The position numbers and the translations under genes are program-made. From positions 744,001-808,000 of the forward strand of contig NZ_JAIQZJ010000001.1 of the NCBI RefSeq assembly GCF_020073815.1: a DNA stretch of 64,000 nt. The letters run 5' to 3'. Source of the stretch: Nocardioides mangrovi (GTDB lineage: Bacteria > Actinomycetota > Actinomycetes > Propionibacteriales > Nocardioidaceae). The notes beneath the pieces were generated by a model. The model made no database searches, was not told where the DNA came from, and saw only the letters and a program-made list of their open reading frames with translations. Below are positions 41,053 to 50,939 of the stretch, piece after piece (the stretch's first letter is position 1; each line of letters opens with the position of its first letter).

Positions 41053-42324
41053 TCAGGTGGCCATCTCGAGCACCCGCAGGGCCACCGCGACGTCGAGCCG
41101 CAGGTGCGGGTCCGTCGACAACGGGCCGAGCAGCCGCTCGAGCTTGGAGACCCGGTAGCGCATCGTGTTGTAGTGGAAGAACTGCAGGCGCGCGGCCTCC
41201 GCGACGTTGAAGTTGGTGTCCAGCAGCACCTGCAGGGTCTCGCGCAGGTCGGCGGCCTCCGTCGTGCGCTCGCCGAGCGGGCCGAGGACGTCCTCGACGA
41301 AGGCGCGCAGCTCGGCCGAGCCGGTCGGGGTGTCCGGGATCAGCGCGATCAGCCGGTGCAGGCCGAGCTGGTCGAAGAACGTCGTCGAGCCGCCGCCGTT
41401 GACCCGACGACCGACCTCGACCGCCCGCCGGGCCTGGGCGTACGCCGCCGGCAGCTCGTCGAGCCCGCGGGCGACCCGGCCCACGCCGACCGAGAAGGGC
41501 CGACGGCCGCCGCCCTTGTCGCCGGCCACCGCGGTGACGGCACGCCGGACGACGCCGTGGCCGTCGACGGGCTCGCCGTCGCCCTCCAGGATCGGCAGCA
41601 GCGTGACGACCTCGGAGGAGAAGTCGGCGGTGGGGATGCCGGGCTCCAGGGTGTCGGCGACCTGCCGCCAGGCGGCGGAGAAGCGCTCCTGCCACTGGCG
41701 CCGCTGGGTGCTCGACACGGGCTCCTCCCCGACGACCGGGTCGATCTCGGCGACCACGACGACGACCGGCCGGGAGAGGTCCCAGCCGAAGGTCTCGGCG
41801 TGCTCGGCGACGTACGCCGCGGACGCCGTACGACGCAGCAGGACGTCGCGCAGGAAGTCGCCCTGGTACTTGTTCTCGACCGCGGTCACGGCCTGCTCCC
41901 GCGTGATCAGCAGCGCGGCGACGGCCGCGGCCCGCTCGAGCGCGTGCACGTCGTCGTCGGAGAGCTGCTGGTCGGGGCGCACGGCGACCAGGCGCGCGAG
42001 GTCGACGCCGCCGGCGGCGACCCGGGAGACGTGGGAGGGATGGGGGCCGCCGGCCCCCATCCGCTCGACCCGCAGCCGACCGGTCGGGTCGACCAGACCG
42101 GCCTCCGCGAGCAGCTCGCGGTGGTCGTCGCGGAGCGCCGACGCCCGGACCCGACCGTCGGTCGAGGTGAAGGCGACGCCGACGTCGAGGACCCGGCCGA
42201 CCTCGGCGGCGATGCCGTCGAGGTTGCCGCCCTCGAGCACGATCTGGGTCAGCCCGGTGTGCAGCGCATCGACCCGGGCGAGCGCCGCACTGGCGAGCTC
42301 CTCGCGGTCACCTGTTATCAACAT
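41053..42324 (-). CDS. PucR-family transcriptional regulator
   Basis: A 423-aa regulator of the PucR/CdaR type, which usually activates purine catabolism genes in response to an intermediate. The N-terminal half is a sensor region (TQIVLEGGNLDGIAAEVGRV), the middle a GGDEF-like fold and the C-terminus the PucR helix-turn-helix (NFNVAEAARLQFFHYNTMRY then RVSKLERLL). The ATG at 42324 follows a GGGGAG ribosome site; a GTG six bases upstream overlaps it. It sits between the two operons it probably controls, 75 bases from the divergent one. Confidence 0.92.
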   Translation of the reverse strand: MLITGDREELASAALARVDALHTGLTQIVLEGGNLDGIAAEVGRVLDVGVAFTSTDGRVRASALRDDHRELLAEAGLVDPTGRLRVERMGAGGPHPSHVSRVAAGGVDLARLVAVRPDQQLSDDDVHALERAAAVAALLITREQAVTAVENKYQGDFLRDVLLRRTASAAYVAEHAETFGWDLSRPVVVVVAEIDPVVGEEPVSSTQRRQWQERFSAAWRQVADTLEPGIPTADFSSEVVTLLPILEGDGEPVDGHGVVRRAVTAVAGDKGGGRRPFSVGVGRVARGLDELPAAYAQARRAVEVGRRVNGGGSTTFFDQLGLHRLIALIPDTPTGSAELRAFVEDVLGPLGERTTEAADLRETLQVLLDTNFNVAEAARLQFFHYNTMRYRVSKLERLLGPLSTDPHLRLDVAVALRVLEMAT

Positions 42325-42399
42325 CTGCACTCCCCTGCCCCCGCTGTTGGCACAACCTCACATCGGCAAACCGTAATCGACCCGGATAGCGTCGGGAAG
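42325..42399. promoter_or_regulatory. Divergent promoter region, pucR and the FdrA operon
   Basis: Only 75 bases separate the pucR ATG from the GTG of the DUF2877 gene, so the two promoters must overlap or abut. TTGGCA (42347-42352) is -35-like for the plus strand and TAGCGT (42387-42392) -10-like but far from it. The region is less GC-rich than its flanks. A shared PucR site is likely but not identified. Confidence 0.4.
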
Positions 42400-43059
42400 G
42401 TGATCCCCGTCGGTGCACCTCTCCGCGTCCGGGATCACCTGCGCGGAGCGGCCGACGGAGTGGTGCCGGTAGTGCACCGCGGACGCGACGCGGTCTACCT
42501 CGACGTGGCCGGTCGCTGCGTCGGCGTCGTCGGGCGCCGGGCGACCGCCGTCCCGAGCGCGCTGCGCACCACTCTCGACGCCCTCGACGTCACCGCCGCC
42601 TCGCTCGCGGGTGGCGTGCTGCACCTCGACGGCGAGCCGCTGGTCGTCGGCCGGATCGTCGACGTGTCCGTGCCGTCGCTCCCCGGCGTCGTGATCGGGG
42701 CGGCCGTCGCCGCCCCGCCCCCGGGCGAGGTGGCGGCGATGATCGGGCGGGGCGACGGGCTGACGCCGTACGACGACGACGTGCTCTGCGGCTGGCTCGC
42801 GGTGCACCGCGCGGCCGGGATCGCGACGCCCGACGTCGACGCCGAGGTCCGCGCCCACCTGCACCGCACCACGCTGCTCTCCGCGACGCTGCTCGAGTGC
42901 GCGATGCACGGCGAGGCGATCCCCGAGTTCGCGGCCTGGCTGGCCGCACCCGACGACCCCGACCGCACCGCGGCCCTCGCCGCGGTCGGCCACACCTCCG
43001 GACGCGGGATGCTCCAGGGCGCCCGCGCCGCACTCCACTCCCTGAAAGAGGCCGCATGA
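42400..43059 (+). CDS. DUF2877 protein (AllH/YlbF-like carbamoyltransferase component)
   Basis: A 219-aa protein of the DUF2877 family. The conserved glycine-rich segment MIGRGDGLTPYDDDVLCGWL is present in the C-terminal half, and VRDHLRGAADGVVPVVHRG opens it. In E. coli the homologue YlbF (AllH) works with FdrA (AllF) and YlbE (AllG) as oxamate carbamoyltransferase. The GTG start has little room for a ribosome site, so a leaderless message is possible. Its stop overlaps the FdrA gene start. Confidence 0.8.
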   Translation: MIPVGAPLRVRDHLRGAADGVVPVVHRGRDAVYLDVAGRCVGVVGRRATAVPSALRTTLDALDVTAASLAGGVLHLDGEPLVVGRIVDVSVPSLPGVVIGAAVAAPPPGEVAAMIGRGDGLTPYDDDVLCGWLAVHRAAGIATPDVDAEVRAHLHRTTLLSATLLECAMHGEAIPEFAAWLAAPDDPDRTAALAAVGHTSGRGMLQGARAALHSLKEAA

Positions 43060-44462
43060 CCCACACTCACGTCGAGCTCCGGCCCGGCGCGTACGCCGAC
43101 TCGGTGACGCTGCTGCAGGTGAGCCGGACCGTCCAGGGCCTCGACGGCGTGCTCGCCGCCCAGGTCGCGATGGCGACGCCGCTCAACGTCGAGGTGCTGA
43201 CCGGCATGGGCTTCGAGGTCCCGGACGCGACGCCGAACGACCTCGTGGTCGCGCTCCGGCTCGCCGCAGCCGACGGGCTGGCGGCCGCGCTGGCCGGGGT
43301 CGACCAGGCGCTGCGCGACGCGACCAAGCGGGTCGAGGGTCCGACCGAGGTCGCGCCGCCCCGCACGACGGCCAGCGCGCTGCGCCGCTCTGCCGGGACT
43401 CCGGGCCATGACGCGATCGCGCTCGTCTCCGTCCCCGGCGCGAGCGCGCTGGTCGAGGCGATGGACGCGGTCGACGCCGGCCGCGACGTGATGGTCTTCA
43501 GCGACAACGTGCCGGTCGAGCAGGAGGTCGCCCTCAAGCGCGCCGCCGCCGAGCGCGGCGTCTTGGTCATGGGTCCCGACTGCGGCACCGCTGTCGTCGG
43601 CGGCCTCGGGCTCGGCTTCGCCAACGTGGTCTCCCCCGGCCCGGTCGGCATCGTCGCCGCGTCGGGCACCGGCTGCCAACAGCTGCTCGCGCTCCTCGAC
43701 CACGCCGGGGTCGGCGTCTCGTCCGCGCTCGGCGTCGGCGGCCGCGACCTCTCCGCCGAGGTCGGCGGGCTGGCCACCCGGGAGGCCCTGCGCCGGCTCG
43801 ATGCCGACCCGGCCGTCGAGCTGATCGTGCTCGCGTCGAAGCCCCCGGCGCCCGAGGTGGCCACCGAGATCGAGGCGTACGCCGCCTCGCTCGGCACCCC
43901 CGTCGAGCTCGCCCTGCTGGGGCCGGGCCAGCCCGACCTCACCGCGGCCGCCGAGAGCGTGCTGCGCCGGCTCGGTCGGGAGGTCCCCGCCTGGCCGGTC
44001 GTCGACCCGACAGAGGGCCTGCGTCGGGTCGACGGGGTGGTCCGCGGGCTCTTCGTCGGCGGCACGCTCAAGAGCGAGGCCCAGCTGATCGCCGGCACCG
44101 AGGGCGGTCACACGTTCGTCGACTTCGGCGACGACGAGTACACGACCGGCCGTGCCCACCCGATGATCGACCCGTCCCTGCGCCTGGAGCACCTCGCCCG
44201 CGCGGCCACCGACCCCGACACCGGCGTGCTGCTGCTCGACGTCGTGCTGGGCCACGGTGCCGAGCCCGACCCCGCGGCCGCCCTGGCCCCCGCGCTCGCC
44301 GGCATCGCCCAGCCCGTGGTGGTGGCCGTCGTCGGCACCGCCGCCGACCCGCAGGACCGCGACCGACAGGTCCGCGCGCTGGTCGAGGCCGGTGCCGAGG
44401 TGCACCTCTCCAACGCCGGCGCCACCCGCCGTGCCCTCGAGCTGATCGGAGCCCAGTCGTGA
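43056..44462 (+). CDS. FdrA-family protein (AllF-like, acyl-CoA synthetase fold)
   Basis: A 468-aa protein of the FdrA family, related to succinyl-CoA synthetase alpha chains. The CoA-binding-like core shows VMVFSDNVPVEQEVALKRA and VLVMGPDCGTAVVGG, followed by a ligase-CoA half (GVGGRDLSAEVGG). In E. coli the family is a subunit of oxamate carbamoyltransferase. The ATG overlaps the DUF2877 stop and the end overlaps the DUF1116 start, so all three are made in step. The acceptor here is unknown. Confidence 0.88.
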   Translation: MTHTHVELRPGAYADSVTLLQVSRTVQGLDGVLAAQVAMATPLNVEVLTGMGFEVPDATPNDLVVALRLAAADGLAAALAGVDQALRDATKRVEGPTEVAPPRTTASALRRSAGTPGHDAIALVSVPGASALVEAMDAVDAGRDVMVFSDNVPVEQEVALKRAAAERGVLVMGPDCGTAVVGGLGLGFANVVSPGPVGIVAASGTGCQQLLALLDHAGVGVSSALGVGGRDLSAEVGGLATREALRRLDADPAVELIVLASKPPAPEVATEIEAYAASLGTPVELALLGPGQPDLTAAAESVLRRLGREVPAWPVVDPTEGLRRVDGVVRGLFVGGTLKSEAQLIAGTEGGHTFVDFGDDEYTTGRAHPMIDPSLRLEHLARAATDPDTGVLLLDVVLGHGAEPDPAAALAPALAGIAQPVVVAVVGTAADPQDRDRQVRALVEAGAEVHLSNAGATRRALELIGAQS

Positions 44463-45844
44463 CCACCCCCGCCGGAGTCGTGAACGTCGGTGCCGATCTC
44501 CTCGGCGACGCCGTCGCCGACCAGGCCACCCCGGTCACCCGTGTCGACTGGCGCCCGCCGATGGCCGGCACCGAGACCGACCTCGCGACCGTCGCCGCCG
44601 ACCCCCGCCGCCGGGAGGCGAACGAGCGCGCGGTCGCCGCGATGCTCGACGTGACCGCGACCCTGGTCGACGTGCTGCCCGCCTCCGAGGCGCTGGGCCT
44701 GCAGCGCGGTGAGTTCCTGCACGCCGGCCCGCCGATCGGCTGGGACCGCGCGTCCGGCCCGCTGCGCGGCGCGCTCCTGGGCGGCGCCGCGCTCGAGGGG
44801 CTGGTCGAGGATCCCGAGGACGCCGCCGCGCTCTTCGAGTCCGGCACGTCCGTCTCGCTCGAGCCCTGCCACCACCGCTCCGCGGTCGGGCCGATGGCCG
44901 GCGTGGTCACCCCGAGCATGTGGATGTTCGTGCTCGAGGACGCCGCCAGCGGCCGCCGTACCTACTGCTCCCTCAACGAGGGACTCGGCAAGGTGCTCCG
45001 GTACGGCGCCTACTCACCCGAGGTGCTGACCCGGCTCCGGTGGATGGGCGACGTGCTCGGCCCGCTCCTGCAGAAGGCCGTGCGGGGCACGGCTCCGGTC
45101 GACGTCACCGGCATCCTCACCCAGATGCTGCAGATGGGCGACGAGGCCCACAACCGCAACCGCGCCGGCACCCTGATGCTGCTGCGCGACCTCTCACCCG
45201 CCATGGTCGCCGTGGGCGTCGACAGCGCGGACGTCGCCGAGTCGCTGCGCTTCATCGGCGGCAACGACCACTTCTTCCTCAACCTCGCGATGCCCGCCTG
45301 CAAGCTCGCCCTCGACGCCGCTCGGGGCACCGAGGGGTCGACGATGGTGGTCGCGATGGCCCGCAACGGCACCGACTTCGGCATCCAGGTCGCCGGCACC
45401 GGCGACGAGTGGTTCACCGGCCCGGCGCAGCTGGCCGACGGCCTCTTCCTCGGCGACTACGGCCCGGACGACGCCAACCCCGACATCGGCGACTCGGCGA
45501 TCACCGAGACCGCGGGCATCGGCGGCTTCGCGATGGCGACCGCGCCCGCGATCGTCCGCTTCGTCGGCGGCTCGGTGCCCGACGCGCTGGCCACCACGCG
45601 CCGGATGCACGAGATCACGCTGGCCGAGAACCCGCGCTGGTCGGTGCCGGTGCTCGAGTTCCAGGGCACCCCGACCGGCATCGACGTCTCGAAGGTCTGC
45701 CGCACCGGGATCCTCCCGCAGATCAACACCGGCATGGCCGGCAAGGTCGCGGGCGTGGGTCAGGTCGGCGCCGGGCTCGTCACGCCGCCGGCCGAGATCT
45801 TCCCGAAGGCGCTGGCCCGGCTGGCTGAGCTGGCGGGTCAGTAG
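44459..45844 (+). CDS. DUF1116 protein (AllG/YlbE-like carbamoyltransferase component)
   Basis: A 461-aa DUF1116 protein. Conserved stretches include GPPIGWDRASGPLRGALLGG, VSLEPCHHRSAVGPMAGVV and QMGDEAHNRNRAG. It is the partner of FdrA in the E. coli oxamate carbamoyltransferase. The GTG start overlaps the fdrA stop. The last seven bases overlap, end to end, the last codons of the convergent secreted-protein gene, so no terminator lies between. Confidence 0.88.
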   Translation: MTTPAGVVNVGADLLGDAVADQATPVTRVDWRPPMAGTETDLATVAADPRRREANERAVAAMLDVTATLVDVLPASEALGLQRGEFLHAGPPIGWDRASGPLRGALLGGAALEGLVEDPEDAAALFESGTSVSLEPCHHRSAVGPMAGVVTPSMWMFVLEDAASGRRTYCSLNEGLGKVLRYGAYSPEVLTRLRWMGDVLGPLLQKAVRGTAPVDVTGILTQMLQMGDEAHNRNRAGTLMLLRDLSPAMVAVGVDSADVAESLRFIGGNDHFFLNLAMPACKLALDAARGTEGSTMVVAMARNGTDFGIQVAGTGDEWFTGPAQLADGLFLGDYGPDDANPDIGDSAITETAGIGGFAMATAPAIVRFVGGSVPDALATTRRMHEITLAENPRWSVPVLEFQGTPTGIDVSKVCRTGILPQINTGMAGKVAGVGQVGAGLVTPPAEIFPKALARLAELAGQ

Positions 45845-46446
45845 CGCAGCCAGCCCCGGAAGCCGATCACCGCGCCCTGGTCCCGGCTGGCGTCGAGGAA
45901 GACGTAGAGCGGCCCACCCGGGACGTGCTCGCGATCGGCGAGGACGCCGCTGCTCCGCTGCACCTCGTGGAAGTAGCCGTCGTAGCCGCGGATCTCCCCG
46001 CCGGTCACCACCATCGTGTGCCAGCCCTCGTCGCCCCAGCCGCACAGCCAGCTGTTCTGGCCGGTGCCGAGGTGCGAGGCGTAGACGTAGACCTCGTGCC
46101 GCCACACCCGGGAGTCGCGGCCACCCGGTGCGTCGCGGCAGCGGGTGGGCGTCGAGGCCCAGCGCACCTGCGTCGAGCTGCGGAACGGGTAGCTGTCGTA
46201 CCAGGTGCGGGACTCGGCCCAGCCCTGGCAGATGCCGGCGTTGTCGCGCCAGCTGCCCTCGCAGCTGCCGGTCCGGACGTCACCGGTCCGGTAGGCGTTG
46301 ATGTGGAAGTGCACGTGATGCCAGGAACCGCTGCTGCTGCCGGCGTCCTCGTCGTTCGCGGCCGCGCTCCCGACGGGGAGCACGAGGCTGGACAGCGCGG
46401 TCAGGATCGTGAGGACCGCGGCGGCGGCCCTGCCCGGAGACGTCAT
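45838..46446 (-). CDS. Secreted protein of unknown function
   Basis: A 202-aa exported protein with a signal peptide (about 1-29: AAAAVLTILTALSSLVLPVG, AAA). The mature part starts with a His-rich stretch (SWHHVHFHINAY) and contains five or more aromatic pairs and paired cysteines (GSCEGSW, GICQGW, TRCRDA, WLCGWG), probably disulfide-bonded. No family is recognised. No good ribosome site is visible before the ATG. It is convergent with the DUF1116 gene. Confidence 0.68.
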   Translation of the reverse strand: MTSPGRAAAAVLTILTALSSLVLPVGSAAANDEDAGSSSGSWHHVHFHINAYRTGDVRTGSCEGSWRDNAGICQGWAESRTWYDSYPFRSSTQVRWASTPTRCRDAPGGRDSRVWRHEVYVYASHLGTGQNSWLCGWGDEGWHTMVVTGGEIRGYDGYFHEVQRSSGVLADREHVPGGPLYVFLDASRDQGAVIGFRGWLRY

Positions 46447-46511
46447 GCCAGGACGGTAGGGACGAGTACCGGACCGGCACTGTCGGCTTCCTGACAGATG
46501 GCAGCTCGGGC

Positions 46512-46835
46512 TCAGACCAGGTCCGGCGGTCTCCAGAAGGCCTTGGTGATGTCGACGCTGCCCGACGGACGCAGCGGCGTGCCCTCCTCGAGGTAGGCCT
46601 GGTGGGCCTCGCCCTGGTGGCTCTCCGGGAGCGACCCGTCGGCGCGCACCACCCGCCACCAGGTCGCTCCACCGCCGTGCCGCGCCATCGCCGACCCGAC
46701 CAGCCGCGGGCCGCCGCCACCCACCACCGCACCGACCACCTCCGCGATGGCGCCGTACGTCGTGACCCGGCCGCGGGGCACCGTGTCGACGCACCGCAGC
46801 ACCAGCTCGACGTACTCCTCGATGTCCAGGCTCAC
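46512..46835 (-). CDS. Alkyltransferase-like protein (MGMT fold without the reactive Cys)
   Basis: A 107-aa protein with the MGMT C-terminal DNA-binding domain: TVPRGRVTTYGAIAEVVG, then RLVGSAMARHGG. The PCHRV active site of methyltransferases is replaced by ATWWRVVRADG, with Trp where the methyl-accepting Cys should be. This is the hallmark of ATL proteins, which bind O6-alkylguanine and recruit nucleotide excision repair. The GTG start overlaps the upstream membrane protein stop, giving it an unexpected place in the MoxR operon. Confidence 0.87.
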   Translation of the reverse strand: MSLDIEEYVELVLRCVDTVPRGRVTTYGAIAEVVGAVVGGGGPRLVGSAMARHGGGATWWRVVRADGSLPESHQGEAHQAYLEEGTPLRPSGSVDITKAFWRPPDLV

Positions 46836-47371
46836 GGCTGCGCCTCCCGGTCGGAGCCGGCGAGCGCGACGGCGGCGGCGAGGGTGGCCGCCAGCGCGAC
46901 CGCGACGCCGGTGACCCAGATGCCGTGCTGCGCGGTGTCGTCGCGCAGACCCCGGCCGAGCAGCCAGGTCGGCGGCACCACCAGCAGGACCAGGGCACCG
47001 CGGACCGCCCAGCGCCGGACCAGCGGTCCGTGCACCGGCATCTCGCCCGGTCCGTAGGACGCCAGCACGGCGGCGACGTGGGAGACGACCAGGGCGACGA
47101 CGGCGACCAGCACCATCGGGTCGAGCCCGTCCTCGAGCGCGAGCGTCCACCAGGCCAGCACGGCGAGATAGGTCGCGATGCCGACCGACGACTCGGGCAG
47201 CGCGGCGAAGCCGACCGCGAGGGCCAGGATCGGCAGCAGCACCCACCACGGCGCCCACGACCCGGCCGGTCCGGTGGCGAGCACCGCGACGACGGGCCCG
47301 AGCAGGACGAGCCCGCGCAGCACCAGCTGGCTGGCCGTGAGGTCGCCGAGGCCCTCGGCCCAGCCCCTCAC
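46832..47371 (-). CDS. Integral membrane protein of the MoxR operon
   Basis: A 179-aa protein with five to six hydrophobic helices (for example LVLRGLVLLGPVVAVLA and GIWVTGVAVALAATLAAAVAL) and no recognised domain. The GTG start overlaps the DUF58 stop. In related operons this position carries a transglutaminase-like membrane protein; none of its catalytic residues are here. It probably works with DUF58 in an envelope complex. Confidence 0.75.
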   Translation of the reverse strand: MRGWAEGLGDLTASQLVLRGLVLLGPVVAVLATGPAGSWAPWWVLLPILALAVGFAALPESSVGIATYLAVLAWWTLALEDGLDPMVLVAVVALVVSHVAAVLASYGPGEMPVHGPLVRRWAVRGALVLLVVPPTWLLGRGLRDDTAQHGIWVTGVAVALAATLAAAVALAGSDREAQP

Positions 47372-48683
47372 CGGCCCGCCACCCGCGGCAGGGCGGCGCG
47401 GCGGGCGAGGCTGCGCAGCACCCGGTCGATGGTGCCCGGGCCGCGCCACGGCACGACCGGGCAGCCCAAGGTCGCGAGCCGGTCGAGGACCAGGCTGCGC
47501 TCGAGGCTCCGCATCCGCCAGGCCAGGGCGGCGAGGGCGGGGTCAGTGTCCTCGGGCACGGCCGGTCGTACGTCGGGGGGCAGCGTGTCGACGACCAGGA
47601 CGGCCACGCCGCGGCGGGTGAGCGTCGCGGCGGCGGTCCCGACGGACTCGGCCAGCATCGGGGAGAAGACCAGCACGACGGTGCCGCCGGTGACGCCGAG
47701 CTGGAGCAGTCCGCCGCCCTGCTCGGCCCGGCCGTCGAGCTCGCCGGGCCGGATCGCGGCGAGAGTGTGCTGCACCCGGCGGAGGTGCCGGGCGCCGGTG
47801 CCGTAGCCGACGTGCTCGCGACCGCGCCCGATCACCCGGAGCGCGACCCGGTCGCCGCTGCGGACGTGGTGCTCGGCGACGGCGGAGGCCGCACGGACCG
47901 CCACGTCCAGGCTGCTGGCCTCGCCGTCGATGCCGCCCGAGGCGCCGTGGTCGGCGAGCGCGTCGACCACGAGGAGCACGCCGGTGTCCTCCTCGGCGCG
48001 TGCCGTGACCACGTGCAGGTCACCGGTGCGGAGCGAGACCCGCCAGTTGACCCGCCGGAGCCGGTCGCCGGGCTGGAAGGGCCGGATCCCGTCGAGCTCG
48101 GTGCCGCTCCCCCGGCGCCGGGACCGGTGCGCGCCGACCAGGCCGAGCGGCTGGGGCACCTCCGCGCGGGAGTCGTACGGCGCCGGCCCGGGCAGCACCC
48201 GCACGAGCTGCCCGCCGGCGGTCACGGGGCCGAAGCGGTAGCCGGCCCACGGGGTGAAGAGCGCGACCCGCTCCTCGCCGAGCAGCCGCCGACCCCACCT
48301 CCGCGGTCCGATCTCGATGTCGGGCACCGGCTCGTCGCCGAGCAGCGCCGCGACCCGGCCGTCCCGCGGACGGGCGACGACGTACGGCGCCTCCTGCACG
48401 ACCCGGGTCAGCACCTCGGCGTCGTCGGCGTCGGTGACGGCGAGCCGGGAGGTGGTGCCCTGGCCCTCGTGCAGCACCTGGTGGTCGAGCGCGGAGCCGA
48501 CCGTCGGGGTGCGCTCGGGCCGGTGCAGCAGGCCGATGCCGGTGAGCAGCACGAACGGCGCCCCGATCACCACCAGCGACGGGTCGCTGAGCAGCAGCGC
48601 GCCGGCGACCGCGAGCGCTGCGGTCACCATGGATCGCGCCAGCGCCGCGGTCGGCCGCCAGCGTGCGTCGAGCGGCGCCTGGT

Positions 48684-48687
<4 letters not shown>
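47368..48687 (-). CDS. DUF58 domain protein
   Basis: A 439-aa membrane-associated protein. Two N-terminal helices (about 16-55) precede a beta domain and the DUF58 motif GDRLRRVNWRVSLRTGDLHV, then a von Willebrand A-like region (VVLVFSPMLAES). DUF58 proteins are partners of MoxR ATPases. It overlaps the moxR stop at its start and the membrane protein gene at its end. Confidence 0.9.
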
Positions 48688-49655
<968 letters not shown>

Positions 49656-49657
49656 GC

Positions 49658-50134
49658 TCAGAGCTCCTCGATCCGGGTCAGGCAACGGTCCAGCTGGGCG
49701 GGCGCGACGCGGCGTGGCGGCCCGGTGAGCAGGTCGGTGAGCTCCGGGCCGAGCAGCGTCGCGGCGCTCGGGTCGTCGCGGCCGACGCCGTGGCGCTGGC
49801 GCAGCACCTGGTCGGCCAGCACCCCGAGCCGGTCGCGCAGCGCCCGGTCGTCCTCCTTGGCGGACAGGTGCGACTCGAGGAGCGCGACGTAGCGGCCCAG
49901 GCGCGGGTCGCCGCCCGCACGTACGGCGTGCAGCTCGGACTCGACGGTCCAGACCGGCTCGTCGCCGGCGAGCGCGTCGACGACCAGGCCGACGAGGGCG
50001 GTGTAGGTGCCGACGAGCAGGGCCAGCCGAAGCGGGTCGGGGTCGAGGTCGAGCACCGTCAGCACGACCTCGAGCACGACGTAGACGACCACGGCGGCCG
50101 CGCCGCGGCGCCACCAGCGCGCCCTCGCGCTCAC
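49658..50134 (-). CDS. Small membrane protein of the MoxR operon
   Basis: A 158-aa protein with two N-terminal membrane helices (about 12-52: AAAVVVYVVLEVVLTVLDL, then LALLVGTYTALVGLVVDAL) and a charged helical tail. No named family. The GTG start overlaps the DUF4129 stop by four bases and it ends two bases before moxR. Its conserved position suggests a structural role in the complex. Confidence 0.78.
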   Translation of the reverse strand: MSARARWWRRGAAAVVVYVVLEVVLTVLDLDPDPLRLALLVGTYTALVGLVVDALAGDEPVWTVESELHAVRAGGDPRLGRYVALLESHLSAKEDDRALRDRLGVLADQVLRQRHGVGRDDPSAATLLGPELTDLLTGPPRRVAPAQLDRCLTRIEEL

Positions 50135-50874
50135 GCGGTGACCCCCAGGGACCGGCCGAGCGTGCGGTGGATGGTGTCGAGCGCCTCGAGCGCCTCGGCC
50201 CGGTGCTGCTCGGTCACGGGGTGCTCGGAGAACCGGGCCTCGCGGAAGAGCGCGGCCAGCCGGGCGACCGCCGAGGTGTCGGCGTCGACCAGGTCGAGCA
50301 CGCGCAGGGTGTACTCCGCCGAGGTCTCCCAGGGGCGGCGCTCGATGCCCGCCGACGCGGCCTGGTCCTCGAAGCGGCTCCAGCAGGCGACGACGGCGTT
50401 GCGCGGGTCTCCCTCGGTGAGGGCCGCGCGCTGCGCCGCGGCGTCGGCGAGCATCTCGCGGGCCACGGCCGCGCCGTGACCCAGGACGTCGAGCTCGACG
50501 GCGGCGTCGCGCGCCGAGCGGGTGTGTCGTCGGCGCCGCTCCCGGCGTACCCGGACCGCCCAGCGGGTGCCCCGGTAGACGAGGTAGCCGGCGACGACGA
50601 CGGTGGCCAGGTTGAGGATCAACGCCAGGACGGCGAAGACCTTGCCCTTGCCGGTGAGGTCCCGGTTGGGGTCGACGATCTTCTCGTCGGCGCGTCCCTC
50701 GCCGGAGTCGGACGTGGAGGCGTCGGTCGGCGACGCGGTGTTGCGCCCGGGCCCGTCGCCGCGCAGCACGTCGCCGGGGCCGATCGAGGCGGCCCAGGTG
50801 ACCAGCAGGACGGCGAGCAGGGTGGTGACGACGACCGTCGCCACCGCCACAACACCAGCGCGCCGAGCGGACAT
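50131..50874 (-). CDS. DUF4129 domain membrane protein
   Basis: A 247-aa protein. A first helix (VVAVATVVVTTLLAVLLVTW), a low-complexity outer segment (about 45-70), a second helix (AVLALILNLATVVVAGYLV) and the cytoplasmic DUF4129 domain with CWSRFEDQAASAGIERRPWE and TSAEYTLRVLD. DUF4129 is regularly encoded with MoxR/DUF58. The ATG at 50874 is preferred to a TTG nine bases upstream. It is first in the operon. Confidence 0.87.
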   Translation of the reverse strand: MSARRAGVVAVATVVVTTLLAVLLVTWAASIGPGDVLRGDGPGRNTASPTDASTSDSGEGRADEKIVDPNRDLTGKGKVFAVLALILNLATVVVAGYLVYRGTRWAVRVRRERRRRHTRSARDAAVELDVLGHGAAVAREMLADAAAQRAALTEGDPRNAVVACWSRFEDQAASAGIERRPWETSAEYTLRVLDLVDADTSAVARLAALFREARFSEHPVTEQHRAEALEALDTIHRTLGRSLGVTA

Positions 50875-50939
50875 GTGCGGCAACTTACCCGCACACGCCC
50901 GCCCGGCGGCGGCTCAGATCAGGTGGCGCAGCGGCTCTC

